Assembly: GCA_022827165.1 (NCBI GenBank)
Contig: JAJDTN010000319.1
Location: 1-37,056, forward strand
Reading direction: 5' to 3'
From: Candidatus Latescibacterota bacterium
GTDB taxonomy: Bacteria > Latescibacterota > UBA2968 > UBA8231
Length of the DNA stretch: 37,056 nucleotides
This document shows positions 15,195 through 26,568 of the stretch, in pieces. The translations under genes were made by a program, and so were the position numbers. Every line of letters begins with the position of its first letter. Positions within the stretch are counted from its first letter, which is position 1. The notes beneath the pieces are model-generated. The model was not told the origin of the DNA and did not search any database. It saw only the letters and a list, made by a program, of their open reading frames with translations.

Positions 15195-15223
15195 AGGCTA
15201 TCCCCGCGCCCCGGGGCGGTCAA
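15195..15223 (-). promoter_or_regulatory. strong promoter for the 191-aa protein, probably leaderless
   Basis: Minus strand: -35 TTGACC (15218-15223; five of six), 17-bp spacer, -10 TAGCCT (15195-15200), 8 nt to the ATG at 15186. No Shine-Dalgarno is present. Confidence 0.65.
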
Positions 15224-15247
15224 GCGGGCGCCGCCGATGCGCGGCGG

Positions 15248-15277
15248 TTGACATCCCGGGGGGCCGCCCGCTTCGTA
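15248..15277 (+). promoter_or_regulatory. candidate acnA promoter
   Basis: A consensus TTGACA (15248-15253) is followed after 18 bp by TTCGTA (15272-15277), a weak -10. A better-looking CATAAT (15296-15301) is too far away to pair with this -35. The start of acnA lies 40 bp beyond, after an AAGGGA ribosome site. Confidence 0.35.
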
Positions 15278-15316
15278 CGCCGGCTCGGTAACTACCATAA
15301 TGGACAAGGGATCCCC

Positions 15317-17998
<2,682 letters not shown>

Positions 17999-18012
17999 AG
18001 CGCGGCCCCGGC

Positions 18013-19194
18013 ATGGCCAACCCCAACGTCGAGCCCCTCGCCCAGGACTTCGCCGTCGCCGCGAGGGTCCCCGATCCCGGGCGGTTGTTCTTCCACGACC
18101 CGGACATGACCCGCCTCGACGACGGCACCCTGCTCATCGCGGCCCCCGAGTGGGGGCGCCCCGGCCGCGGCACGGGCCGCCACCTGCGGATGCTGCGCAG
18201 CTCCGACGGCGGTTCCGCTTGGGACGAGCTGCCCTCCCTCCCCTTCGAGGAGGGCACGCCCTTCGTCCTCGACGGCGAGCTCTACCTCTTCGCCCAGGAG
18301 ACCTGCCATCAGGATGTCCTCATCGCCCACAGCCGCGACCGCGGGCAGTCCTGGTCCGATCCGGTGCGCGTCCTCGAGGGGCCGCTGTGGAACATCTCCA
18401 CCGCCATGCTGCTCAGGCCCGACTGCGTCTACTGGGCCATGGACCGGGACCTGCCCGAGCGCACCCACGGCGGCAAGGTGATGGTCCGCATCGACCGGCG
18501 GAAGTCGCCGCTGGACCCCGCCGCCTGGAGCCTCTCCAACATCGTCGAGGCGCCCCCCCTGCCCCGCTCCCTCACGCGGGGCCTCTATCCCGAAGGCGAC
18601 CGGGCCGAGCTCTACCGCGGCTGGCCGGACCCCCTCGTCTGGCTGGAGCCCAACACCGTGGAGGTCGGCTCCCGGATCCGCGTCTTCACCCGCTGCGTCA
18701 TCGACGAGTACGCCACCGCCAACGTCGCCGCCGTCCTCGACTACGACCCGGAGGCGAACCGCCTCTCCTTCACCCAGTTCGCCGGCTGGCCGGGGGCGCA
18801 GTGCAAGTTCTACCTGATCCACGACCGGCCCGGGGGCATGTACTGGATGCTGAGCAACCTGGCGACGAACTCGCAGGACCTGCTGGGATGGGGCGCGCGC
18901 ATGCGCGAGACCGGCTACCACGGCGGACCGGGAAACGAGCGCCGGTGGCTGTTCCTGCACTACGGCGTCGACTGCCTCAACTGGTTCCCCGCCGGCTGCG
19001 TGGCGCGCTGGCCCGACCACGCGCACCGCAGCTTCATGTACCCGAGCGCCGTCGTCGACGGCGAGGATCTGGTGGTGCTGTCGCGCACCAGCCGCGACTC
19101 CGGCGACCAGCACGACGCCGACCTGTGCACCGTCCACCGGGTGCGCGGCTTCCGCGCCCTGGCCATGGACCTGCGCCGTGGGGGTCTGGCATGA
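18013..19194 (+). CDS. BNR/Asp-box sialidase-like propeller protein
   Basis: 393 aa. Two clear Asp-boxes (SxDxGxxW) appear near the N-terminus, SSDGGSAW (63-70) and SRDRGQSW (107-114), with blade strands between them ([15 protein letters not shown]). This is the layout of six-bladed sialidase/BNR propellers. Later strands include [43 protein letters not shown] and [20 protein letters not shown], the last resembling the closing strand of this fold. No signal peptide, so it would act in the cytoplasm, possibly on an imported glycoside. The arginine triad of true sialidases cannot be assigned with confidence. Its last codons overlap the next gene's ATG (ATGA), so expression is coupled to the ABC ATPase. 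Confidence 0.85.
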   Translation: MANPNVEPLAQDFAVAARVPDPGRLFFHDPDMTRLDDGTLLIAAPEWGRPGRGTGRHLRMLRSSDGGSAWDELPSLPFEEGTPFVLDGELYLFAQETCHQDVLIAHSRDRGQSWSDPVRVLEGPLWNISTAMLLRPDCVYWAMDRDLPERTHGGKVMVRIDRRKSPLDPAAWSLSNIVEAPPLPRSLTRGLYPEGDRAELYRGWPDPLVWLEPNTVEVGSRIRVFTRCVIDEYATANVAAVLDYDPEANRLSFTQFAGWPGAQCKFYLIHDRPGGMYWMLSNLATNSQDLLGWGARMRETGYHGGPGNERRWLFLHYGVDCLNWFPAGCVARWPDHAHRSFMYPSAVVDGEDLVVLSRTSRDSGDQHDADLCTVHRVRGFRALAMDLRRGGLA

Positions 19195-20330
19195 GTCCCG
19201 CAAAAGCCCCGCCGCCCGAGCCGGCAGCCGGCGCCGAGGATCGCGCCTACGTCGCCTTCGAGGACGTCTGCAAGAGCTACGACGGCCGCACCCTCGTGGT
19301 GAGCCACGTCGACCTGCGGGTCCGGAAGGGGGAGTTCCTCACCCTCCTCGGGCCCTCGGGCTCGGGCAAGACCACCTGCCTGATGATGCTCGCCGGCTTC
19401 GAGACCCCCACCTCGGGCACGATCCGCATCGACGGCCGCCCGGTGCACGACCTGCCGCCGCGCAAGCGCGGCATCGGCATGGTCTTTCAGAACTACGCCC
19501 TCTTCCCGCACATGACGGTGGGCCGCAACCTCGCCTTCCCCCTCCAGGTGCGGGGCCTCGATGCGGAGGAGTGCGGCGAGCGCGTCGAGCGCGCCCTGGC
19601 GCTGGTCCGCCTCGAGGGTTTCCAGGACCGCCGGCCGGCCCAGCTCTCCGGCGGCCAGCAGCAGCGGGTGGCCATCGCCCGCGCCCTGATCTTCGATCCC
19701 GACCTGGTGCTGATGGACGAGCCCCTCGGCGCCCTCGACCGGAGGCTGCGCGAGGAGATGCAGTACGAGATCCGGCGCATTCACCAGAGCCTCGGCGTGA
19801 CCGTGGTCTACGTCACCCACGACCAGCAGGAGGCGATGGTCATGTCCGACCGCATCGCCGTCCTGCGCGGCGGCCGCATCGAGCAGATCGCCGGGCCCGA
19901 GGCCCTCTACGAGGAGCCGGAGCGCTCCTTCGTGGCCCGCTTCATCGGCGAGAACAACCGCCTCCACGGCCGCGTGAACGCCGTGGACGGGGAGATCTGC
20001 GAGGTCGAGTGCGGCGGCGAGATCATCCAGGCCCTGCGGGTGGCCCCCTGCGGGCCGGGGGACGCCACCACCCTCTCCATCCGCCCCGAGCGCGTCGCCG
20101 TCTCGCCCGAGCCCGGACTCTACACCAACGTGCTGGAGGCCGTCATCGAGGACATCACCTTCCTCGGCGACCATCTGCGCCTGCGCCTGGGCGTCTGCGG
20201 GCGCGACGACTTCATCGCCAAGATCCCCAACGTCGTCGGCCACGGCGCCGTGCTCGCCGGTGACCGGATCCGCATCGGCTGGACCCCCACCGACTGCCGG
20301 GTCCTCGACCCGGACGACGACGAGGCCTGA
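19191..20330 (+). CDS. ABC importer ATP-binding subunit (PotA/CysA type)
   Basis: 379 aa. Powers uptake by the permeases at 24441-26434. Complete nucleotide-binding domain: Walker [10 protein letters not shown] (54-62), Q-loop [13 protein letters not shown] (Gln100), signature [15 protein letters not shown] (152-166), Walker [13 protein letters not shown] (172-183), H-loop VTHDQQEA (His210). The C-terminal ~120 residues form a TOBE-type regulatory domain ([31 protein letters not shown]) as in PotA. The ATG overlaps the stop of the sialidase-like gene, and the next gene starts 5 bp after its stop. The family handles polyamines, opines, iron or sulfate-type solutes; substrate unassigned. Confidence 0.93.
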   Translation: MSPAKAPPPEPAAGAEDRAYVAFEDVCKSYDGRTLVVSHVDLRVRKGEFLTLLGPSGSGKTTCLMMLAGFETPTSGTIRIDGRPVHDLPPRKRGIGMVFQNYALFPHMTVGRNLAFPLQVRGLDAEECGERVERALALVRLEGFQDRRPAQLSGGQQQRVAIARALIFDPDLVLMDEPLGALDRRLREEMQYEIRRIHQSLGVTVVYVTHDQQEAMVMSDRIAVLRGGRIEQIAGPEALYEEPERSFVARFIGENNRLHGRVNAVDGEICEVECGGEIIQALRVAPCGPGDATTLSIRPERVAVSPEPGLYTNVLEAVIEDITFLGDHLRLRLGVCGRDDFIAKIPNVVGHGAVLAGDRIRIGWTPTDCRVLDPDDDEA

Positions 20331-20335
20331 GACCC

Positions 20336-22081
20336 ATGCCTGCCGAGGACCGGACCAGCCCCACGGGGATCCGCTACCAGCCCGACGAGCAGCCGCCGCA
20401 TCCCCTCTCCATCGGCCTGGGCGTGCAGGCGGCCATGCTCGTCCTGGCGGGGATCGTCCTGACTCCCGCCATCGTGATCCGGGCGGCGGACCAGGACGAC
20501 TCCTACCTGACCTGGGCGATCTTCGCGGCCCTGATCATCAGCGGCTTCACCACCGTGCTGCAGGCGGTCCGCCTCGGGCGCATCGGCTCCGGGCACGTGC
20601 TCATCATGGGCACCTCCGGGGCTTTCATCGCCGTCTGCGTCGCGGCCCTGGTGGAGGGGGGGCCGCCGCTGCTGGCCGCCCTCGTCGTCGTCTCGTCCCT
20701 GTTCCAGTTCGCCCTGTCGGCGCGGCTGTCGCTGCTGCGGCGCATCCTCACGCCGGTCGTCTCCGGCACGGTGATCATGCTCATCGCCGTCACCATCATG
20801 CCCATCGCCTTCGACATGCTCTCGGACGTGCCCGAGGGGACGCCGCCGGCCGCGGCCCCGGTGACCGCCGGGGTCACCCTGGCGGTGGTGGCGGCCCTGG
20901 GGCTGCGGGCCTCGGGAGCCTGGCGGTTGTGGGCCCCCGTCGTCGGCATCGTCGCCGGCTGCGGCACGGCGTCGCTCTTCGGCCTGTATGACGTGGAGCC
21001 CATCGCCTCCTCCGCGTGGGTGGGGGTTCCCGCCGGGGGCTGGCGGGGACTCGAGTGGGACCTCGGGACCGCTTTCTGGGCCCTGCTGCCGGCCTTCATC
21101 TTCGTGACCCTCGTGGGGGCCATCGAGACGATCGGCGACGCCGTGGCCATCCAGCGGGTCTCCTGGCGGGCGGAGAGGGCCGTCGACTTCCGCACCGTGC
21201 AGGGAGCGGTCGCCGCCGACGGGGTGGGCAACCTGCTCTCCGGGGTCGCGGCGACGGTGCCCAACACGACCTACTCCTCGAGCATTCCCCTGGCGGAGAT
21301 GACCGGGGTGGCCTCCCGCAATGTCGGCGTGTGCATCGGCATCGTCCTGGCTGTCCTGGCTTTCATGCCCAAGATGACGGCCCTTCCCCTGACCATCCCC
21401 AATCCCGTGGCCGCCGCCTACCTCACCATGCTGCTGGCCCTGCTCTTCGTGCAGGGCATGAGGATCGTCGTCCAGGACGGGATCGACTACCGCAAGGCCA
21501 CGGTGGCCGGCCTCGCCTTCTGGATCGGGACGGGGTTCCAGAACCAGGCGATCTTCGCCGACTCCCTCGGCGAGACCGGGCGGGTGCTGCTGGGCAACGG
21601 CATGACCACCGGGGGCCTGGTCGCCATCGTCCTGACTTTGTTCATGGAGCTGACCCGCCCGCGCCGGCGGCGCATCGAGATGGACCTGGACCAGGCCGCC
21701 GTGCCGGGGGTGGAAGCCTTCCTGCGCGAGAGCGCCGGCCGCATGGGCTGGAGCGAGAGGGCCATCGACCGCCTGTGCCTGGCCGGGGAGGAGACCTTGT
21801 TGAGCCTCGGCATGCCGGAAGAGGGGGACGAAGCCGGGTCGAAGCGGCGTCTCCTCGTCTTCGCCAACCGCGACGGACGGGCCCTGGAGCTGGAGTTCGT
21901 CGCCGCCATCGGCGAGGAGAACCTCGAAGACATGATGGTGCTCCTGGGAGAGCGGGCCGAGGCGCCCGACGAGCGCGAGCTGTCGCTGCGCCTGCTGCGG
22001 CACGTGGCCTCCTCGGTGCGCCACCAGCAGTACCACGACACCGACATCGTGACGGTGCGAGTCGAAGGAGACGAGATATGA
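20336..22081 (+). CDS. NCS2 nucleobase permease with degenerate GHKL/RsbW-like C-terminal domain
   Basis: 581 aa, ~130 longer than usual. Residues ~25-440 are an NCS2 (xanthine/uracil permease) transporter with about 12-14 hydrophobic segments: GSGHVLIMGTSGAF, FVTLVGAIETIGDAVAIQ (substrate-site Glu region), GNLLSGVAATVPNTTYSSS, MTGVASRNVG, IPNPVAAAYL, GTGFQNQAIFADSLG. The usual TFSQN-type sequence is replaced by TYSSS. Residues ~447-581 form a soluble cytoplasmic domain that resembles serine-kinase/anti-sigma ATPases: a helix with EAFLRESAGRMGWSERAIDRLCLAGEETLLSL, a strand VFANRDGRALELEF, and an end LRLLRHVASSV followed by DIVTVRV. The N-box Asn is Ser490 and no DxGxG is seen, so ATP binding is doubtful. 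It sits between importer subunits and overlaps the binding-protein start (ATGA). Confidence 0.85.
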   Translation: MPAEDRTSPTGIRYQPDEQPPHPLSIGLGVQAAMLVLAGIVLTPAIVIRAADQDDSYLTWAIFAALIISGFTTVLQAVRLGRIGSGHVLIMGTSGAFIAVCVAALVEGGPPLLAALVVVSSLFQFALSARLSLLRRILTPVVSGTVIMLIAVTIMPIAFDMLSDVPEGTPPAAAPVTAGVTLAVVAALGLRASGAWRLWAPVVGIVAGCGTASLFGLYDVEPIASSAWVGVPAGGWRGLEWDLGTAFWALLPAFIFVTLVGAIETIGDAVAIQRVSWRAERAVDFRTVQGAVAADGVGNLLSGVAATVPNTTYSSSIPLAEMTGVASRNVGVCIGIVLAVLAFMPKMTALPLTIPNPVAAAYLTMLLALLFVQGMRIVVQDGIDYRKATVAGLAFWIGTGFQNQAIFADSLGETGRVLLGNGMTTGGLVAIVLTLFMELTRPRRRRIEMDLDQAAVPGVEAFLRESAGRMGWSERAIDRLCLAGEETLLSLGMPEEGDEAGSKRRLLVFANRDGRALELEFVAAIGEENLEDMMVLLGERAEAPDERELSLRLLRHVASSVRHQQYHDTDIVTVRVEGDEI

Positions 22082-23175
22082 GAGGACGGAGAATGACCTT
22101 CCGAATCACCGCGGCCGCGGTCCTGGGCCTGCTTTCCTGGAGCGCCGCCGCCGCCGGGGACCAGTCCCTGACCGTGGTCTCCTGGGGCGGCTCGTACGCG
22201 CGCGCCTGCGTCAAGGGCTACCACGAGCGCTTCACCGCCGAGACGGGGATCGCCATCAACCTCGAGGACTACAACGGCGGGCTGGCGCAGATCCGCGCCC
22301 AGGTCGACGTGGGCAACGTCTACTGGGACGTGGTCGACCTGGAGATTCCCGACCTCGCGCGCGGCTGCGACGAGGGGCTGCTCGAGTACGTGGAGATCGA
22401 CTCCCTGGCGGCCGGAGCCGACGGCACCCCCGCGGCCGAGGACTTCGTCGAGGGCACGATCACCGACTGCGGCCCGGCGACGATCTTCTACTCCACGGTG
22501 TACGCCTACAACGACGAGAACATCGAGGGCGAGAAGCCCGCCACCATGGCCGATTTCTTCGACCTGGAGAAGTTCCCCGGCCGCCGCGGCATGCGCCGCT
22601 CGCCCTTGGCGAACCTGGAGTTCGCCCTCATCGCCGACGGCGTCCCCCTCGACAGCGTCTACGCCGCCCTCGACACCCCCGGGGGCGTGGACCGCGCCTT
22701 CCGCAAGCTCGACACCATCAAGGAGCAGATCGTCTGGTGGGAGGCCGGGGCCCAGCCGCCGCAGATGCTGGCCGACGGCGAGGTGGTGATGACCACCGCC
22801 TACAACGGCCGCATCTTCAACGCCCAGGTCCTCGAGGACCAGCCCTTCGTCATCGTCTGGGACGGCCAGGTGCTCGACACCGGCGGCCTCGCCATCGTCG
22901 CCGGCACCCCGAGGCTGGAGGCGGCGCGGAAGTTCGTCCACTTCGCCTCCACGGCGCGGTCCATCTCCGACGTGGGCCGCTTCATCGCCTACAGCCCGAC
23001 GCGCCGCTCCGCGGGGGCCCTGATCTCGACCCACGCGGAAAAGGGCGTGGAGATGAGCCCCCACATGCCGACGAGCGAGCAGAACGCCAGCCGCGCCCTG
23101 CACAACGACTGGGAGTGGTGGAGCGACCACGGCGACGAGATGAACGAGCGCTTCAGCACCTGGCTGGCGCGCTGA
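22078..23175 (+). CDS. periplasmic solute-binding protein (PotD/PotF-like, family 1)
   Basis: 365 aa. ATG 22078 is chosen because AAGGAG lies seven bases upstream and it overlaps the permease stop; ATG 22093 is an alternative. The signal peptide (FRITAAAVLGLLSWSAAAAG) lacks a lipobox Cys, so the protein should be free in a periplasm. The mature N-terminus LTVVSWGGSYARACVKGYHERFTAETGIAI is the hallmark of spermidine/putrescine-type binding proteins, followed by DVGNVYWDVVDLEIPDLARGCDEGLLEY, a hinge segment YSTVYAYNDENI, KFPGRRGMRR and the C-terminal lobe MTTAYNGRIFNAQ. Delivers ligand to the permeases at 24441-26434. The Cys at the GYHERF helix and RGCDEG may form a disulfide. Ligand unknown. 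Confidence 0.93.
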   Translation: MRGRRMTFRITAAAVLGLLSWSAAAAGDQSLTVVSWGGSYARACVKGYHERFTAETGIAINLEDYNGGLAQIRAQVDVGNVYWDVVDLEIPDLARGCDEGLLEYVEIDSLAAGADGTPAAEDFVEGTITDCGPATIFYSTVYAYNDENIEGEKPATMADFFDLEKFPGRRGMRRSPLANLEFALIADGVPLDSVYAALDTPGGVDRAFRKLDTIKEQIVWWEAGAQPPQMLADGEVVMTTAYNGRIFNAQVLEDQPFVIVWDGQVLDTGGLAIVAGTPRLEAARKFVHFASTARSISDVGRFIAYSPTRRSAGALISTHAEKGVEMSPHMPTSEQNASRALHNDWEWWSDHGDEMNERFSTWLAR

Positions 23176-23193
23176 GCAGCAAGCGGAGAGGGG

Positions 23194-23223
23194 TTGACAG
23201 TCTTGGAAATTCTGGAGTAGCTT
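23194..23223 (+). promoter_or_regulatory. sigma70-type promoter for the AAA/DUF4143 ATPase
   Basis: Consensus TTGACA (23194-23199), 18-bp spacer, TAGCTT (23218-23223), in a locally AT-rich spacer just after the binding-protein stop. The downstream leader of ~30 nt ends at ATG 23260. It gives the inserted gene its own transcription and could also feed the permease genes behind it. Confidence 0.6.
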
Positions 23224-23227
23224 CCAA
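23203..23227. promoter_or_regulatory. operator-like dyad over the -10 region
   Basis: TTGGAA (23203-23208) and TTCCAA (23222-23227) form a perfect 6-bp dyad with a 13-nt centre that covers the spacer and -10 of the ATPase promoter. The geometry suits a dimeric repressor; no cognate regulator is encoded in the window. Confidence 0.35.
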
Positions 23228-23259
23228 AAAAATCCGACCGTTGTGAAACACGGGTCAAA

Positions 23260-24426
23260 ATGGTTCAGTATGCCCGGCGCCTGAAGATGGACTTGCCCGA
23301 GCGCCAGTCGGCCTTCTTGTGGGGACCGCGGAAGACGGGCAAATCCACCTATCTCCAGCAGACCTTTCCCGACAGCCTGGTCTTTGATTTTCTGAAGACC
23401 GACTTGATGCTGGACTTCAATCGCCGGCCGGCCCTCCTGCGCGAGCAACTGCTCGCACGATCCGAAACATCGCGGGCGCATCCGATCATCCTGGACGAAG
23501 TGCAGCATGTGCCGCTCCTGCTCGATGAAGTGCACTGGCTCATCGAGAACAAGGGATTGCGCTTCATCCTGTGCGGGTCCAGTGCGCGCAAGCTCAAGCG
23601 GGGACGGGCCAATCTGCTCGGAGGACGCGCCTGGCGCTACGAGATGTTCCCGCTGGTGAGCGACGAATTGAGCGACGGCGACATCGATCTCCTGACGATC
23701 CTGAACCGCGGTCTGATTCCCGACCACTTCGTCAGCCTGCAATACCGCCGTTCCCTGAACGCATATCTGCAGGATTACCTGAAGGAGGAAGTCTTCGCCG
23801 AGGGGTTGACGCGCGACATTCCCGCCTTCTCCAGATTCTTCGAGGCCATGGCGTATTCGCACGGCGAGCTGACCAACTTCTCCAATATCGCGCGCGAGTG
23901 CGGCGTCAGTTCCAAGACCGTCAAGGAGTACTACCAGATTCTCGTGGATACGCTCCTGGGCGCCATGGTCGCGCCTTTCAAGAGACGGCAAGGCCGTCAG
24001 GTCATCTCGAAGGCATCCAGGTTCTATCTGTTCGATGTGGGCTTGGCCGGGGCCCTGGCCAGACGGCACTTGCAGGAGGCCCGGGGTGCGACCTTCGGCA
24101 AGGCCTTCGAGCATTTCGTCTTCACCGAATTGAGGGCGCACAGTTCATACAGCGAACTGCGCTATGACGTTTGCTTCTGGCGGACGAAGTCCGGCCTGGA
24201 GGTCGACTTCGTGCTGGGGGACGGCGAGGTGGCCATCGAGGTAAAGGGGACGGCCCGGGTGGAAGACAGGGCCCTGCGAGCCCTGCGCGCCTTTATCGAC
24301 GAGTACGCTCCCCGCAAAGCGATCGTCGTCTGCAACGAGCCGGCAGAACGGGTCGCAGGGCCGATTCGCATCGTCCCATGGAAGGCGTTCCTGCAATCGC
24401 TCTGGGCAGGCGAGGTGATCTCCTGA
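23260..24426 (+). CDS. AAA family ATPase with DUF4143 C-terminal domain
   Basis: 388 aa, typical of this accessory ATPase family. Walker A GPRKTGKST (22-30), Walker B IILDEVQ (76-82), sensor-like FILCGSSARKLKRG, then a winged-helix-like region (NFSNIARECGVSSKTVKEYYQIL) and the DUF4143 domain. That domain has a PD-(D/E)xK-like core: EHFVFTEL, then GLEVDFVL and AIEVKGTAR. The members are scattered, often mobile genes of uncertain role, suggested for defence or toxin-like systems. Base use differs from neighbours: noticeably lower GC, with many NNT/NNA codons (GAT, AAT, TTG). It sits between the binding protein and permease genes of one importer, with its own promoter and only 14 bp before the permease, so it looks inserted. 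Confidence 0.93.
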   Translation: MVQYARRLKMDLPERQSAFLWGPRKTGKSTYLQQTFPDSLVFDFLKTDLMLDFNRRPALLREQLLARSETSRAHPIILDEVQHVPLLLDEVHWLIENKGLRFILCGSSARKLKRGRANLLGGRAWRYEMFPLVSDELSDGDIDLLTILNRGLIPDHFVSLQYRRSLNAYLQDYLKEEVFAEGLTRDIPAFSRFFEAMAYSHGELTNFSNIARECGVSSKTVKEYYQILVDTLLGAMVAPFKRRQGRQVISKASRFYLFDVGLAGALARRHLQEARGATFGKAFEHFVFTELRAHSSYSELRYDVCFWRTKSGLEVDFVLGDGEVAIEVKGTARVEDRALRALRAFIDEYAPRKAIVVCNEPAERVAGPIRIVPWKAFLQSLWAGEVIS

Positions 24427-24440
24427 AGGGCCCGGCAGCG

Positions 24441-25625
24441 ATGAACCGCCCCCGGCTGCGCGCCGCGGGGCTGGTCCTGCCCCTGCTGGTCTTCATCGGC
24501 GTGACCTTCATCGCGCCGCTGGCGACGATGCTGGTGCGCAGCGTCTACGACCCGGTGGTGGCCGGCGTCCTGCCGGAGACCCTGCGGCTGCTGGGCGACT
24601 GGGACGGCGAGGAGGCTCCGCCCGAGGCGGTGTACCAGGCGGCGGCGCGGGAGCTGGTGAAGGCCCGGGCCGACCGCACCCTCGGGCAGGTGGCCACCCG
24701 CGTCAACCGCGTCCAGGGGGGCCTGCGCAGCGTCTTTACGCGCAGCGCCCGCAAGCTGCAGCGCGTCGACGAGGGGCCCTGGCGCGAGGCGATGATCGCC
24801 GCCGACGAGGCCTGGGGCGACGCCGGCACCTGGCACGCCCTGCGCAGCGCCGGGGAGCGGCTCACCGCGCGCCACTACCTGAACGCCCTGGACCTGCAGC
24901 GGCTGCCCGACGGCTCCGTCGCCCGCCAGCCGGAGGAGCGCCGCATCTACGTGGCCCTCCTGGGGCGGACCCTGCTGGTGAGCCTGGGAATCACCGGCCT
25001 GTGCCTGCTCCTCGGCTACCCCGTGGCCCACCTGATCGCCCACGCGCCGCCGCGGCGCGCCAACCTGCTGCTGGCCCTGGTGCTGGTTCCGTTCTGGACG
25101 TCGCTGCTGGTGCGCACCACCTCGTGGATCGTCCTGCTCCAGAACCAGGGGGTCCTCAACGACGCGATGGTGGCCCTCGGGCTGATCGGCGACGACGGCC
25201 GGCTCGCCCTGGTCTACAACATGACCGGCACCTTCGTGGCCATGACCCACGTGCTCCTGCCCTTCATGGTCCTGCCCCTGTACTCGATCATGCGCGCCAT
25301 CCCGCCGGTGCAGATGAGCGCCGCCGCCTCTCTCGGGGCGGGTCCGGCGCAGGCCTTCTTCCGCGTCTACTGGCCCCAGACCCTGCCCGGGGTGGGCGCC
25401 GGCTCGCTGCTGGTCTTCATCCTCGCCATCGGCTACTACATCACCCCGGCCCTGGTCGGCGGCAGCCGCGGCCAGCTGATCTCCAACATGATCGCCTACC
25501 ACATGCAGACCTCCCTCAACTGGCCCCTCGCCGCGGCCCTGGGCGGTCTCCTGCTGGTCTGCGTCATGGTCCTCTACCGGCTCTACGACCGCCTCGTGGG
25601 GGTCGAGGGCATGAGGCTCGGCTGA
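24441..25625 (+). CDS. ABC importer permease (PotB-like) with long periplasmic insert
   Basis: 394 aa, ~100 longer than PotB. First membrane helix at ~9-31 (LVLPLLVFIGVTFIAPLATMLV), then a soluble, charged, largely helical insert of ~135 residues (36-170) that faces the periplasm, then the usual five-helix core beginning YVALLGRTLLVSLGITGLCLLLGYPVAHLI. The ATPase-docking EAA loop is present as SAAASLGAGPAQAFFRVYWPQTLPG. Forms a heterodimer with the next gene. The start ATG 24441 follows GAAGGG; it lies 14 bp after the inserted AAA ATPase, and its TGA overlaps the next ATG (TGATG). Similar inserts occur in some PotB homologues; here the insert may contact the binding protein. Confidence 0.93.
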   Translation: MNRPRLRAAGLVLPLLVFIGVTFIAPLATMLVRSVYDPVVAGVLPETLRLLGDWDGEEAPPEAVYQAAARELVKARADRTLGQVATRVNRVQGGLRSVFTRSARKLQRVDEGPWREAMIAADEAWGDAGTWHALRSAGERLTARHYLNALDLQRLPDGSVARQPEERRIYVALLGRTLLVSLGITGLCLLLGYPVAHLIAHAPPRRANLLLALVLVPFWTSLLVRTTSWIVLLQNQGVLNDAMVALGLIGDDGRLALVYNMTGTFVAMTHVLLPFMVLPLYSIMRAIPPVQMSAAASLGAGPAQAFFRVYWPQTLPGVGAGSLLVFILAIGYYITPALVGGSRGQLISNMIAYHMQTSLNWPLAAALGGLLLVCVMVLYRLYDRLVGVEGMRLG

Positions 25626-26434
25626 TGGCCCGCTTCCTCTACCTGGGGTTCTGCGCCGCCGTCTTCGCCTTCCTGGTGGCGCCGATCCTGGTGATCGTGC
25701 CCCTCAGCTTCAACGCCGAGCCCTACTTCACCTTCACCGAGGGCATGCTGCGCCTCGACCCCGAGGCCTGGTCGCTGCGCTGGTACCGGCAGATCGTCGA
25801 GGAGGACGTCTGGCGGCGGGCCCTGGCCAACAGCCTGATCATCGGCGTTGCCGCCACCGCCCTGGCCACCACCCTGGGGACGCTGGCCGCCCTGGGCCTG
25901 TCGAGCGCCGCCATGCCCGCCCGGCGCCTGGCCATGGGGCTGCTGATCTCGCCCATGGTGACGCCGGTGATCATCGCCGCGGCGGGCATGTTCTTCTTCT
26001 ACTCGGGGCTGGGGCTGTCACAGACCCACCTCGGGCTGATCCTGGCCCACGCCGCCCTGGGCACGCCCTTCGTGGTGATCACGGTGACCGCCACCCTGTC
26101 GGCCTTCGACGACAATCTGACCCGCGCCGCCGCCAGCCTCGGCGCCGGGCCGCTGCGCACCTTCCGCAGCGTGCAGCTGCCCCTCATCGCGCCGGGCGTC
26201 ATCTCGGGGGCCCTCTTCGCCTTCGCCACCTCCTTCGACGAGGTGGTGGCCGTCCTCTTCATGGCCGGCATCGAGCAGCGCACCATCCCGCGCCAGATGT
26301 GGGCCGGCATCCGCGAGCAGATCAGCCCCGCCATCCTCGCGGTGGCGACCTTCCTCATCCTCTTCGCGGTGCTGCTGCTGTTCGCGGTGGAGTGGCTGCG
26401 CCGGCGCTCGGCCGCGAGCGCGGCGCCGGCCTGA
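25625..26434 (+). CDS. ABC importer permease (PotC-like)
   Basis: 269 aa with six membrane segments, the standard PotC size. N-terminal helix FCAAVFAFLVAPILVIVPLSFN; EAA loop NLTRAAASLGAGPLRTFRSVQLPLIAPGVISGALFAF; then SFDEVVAVLFMAG, typical of the family. It pairs with the PotB-like subunit to form the membrane channel. The ATG shares its A with the preceding stop, so translation is coupled. It is the last gene of the unit; the last codons (RRRSAASAAPA) lie in a GC-rich hairpin. Convergent with the SulP gene across 134 bp in which no gene is seen. Confidence 0.95.
   Translation: MARFLYLGFCAAVFAFLVAPILVIVPLSFNAEPYFTFTEGMLRLDPEAWSLRWYRQIVEEDVWRRALANSLIIGVAATALATTLGTLAALGLSSAAMPARRLAMGLLISPMVTPVIIAAAGMFFFYSGLGLSQTHLGLILAHAALGTPFVVITVTATLSAFDDNLTRAAASLGAGPLRTFRSVQLPLIAPGVISGALFAFATSFDEVVAVLFMAGIEQRTIPRQMWAGIREQISPAILAVATFLILFAVLLLFAVEWLRRRSAASAAPA
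26400..26430. terminator. hairpin over the 3' end of the permease gene
   Basis: GCCGGCGC (26400-26407) pairs with GCGCCGGC (26423-26430), with an inner CTCG/CGAG pair (26407-26410 with 26415-26418), two bases before the TGA. No T-tract follows; it may slow polymerase or protect the 3' end. Confidence 0.35.
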
Positions 26435-26568
26435 GGGCGGGCCCGGCCGAGCAGGGCCTGCCGGAGGCGCCGGGAGCGGCCTCGGTCAGCGGGCTCGAGC
26501 GAGCGGTCCGTCAGTCCTGGAGGAGCGCCCTGCGGTCCCGTGGCGGCCTGCCCCTCGGCCGGGGCGCG

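Noticed and set aside
21487..24141. 884-residue open frame on the minus strand opposite the NCS2 and binding-protein genes
   Set aside because: Composition is His/Gly/Ala/Val-rich without domains, and the plus strand codes recognisable proteins throughout.
23260..24426. Prophage or transposon carrying the AAA ATPase
   Set aside because: No integrase, transposase, inverted terminal repeats or target duplication is visible beside it.
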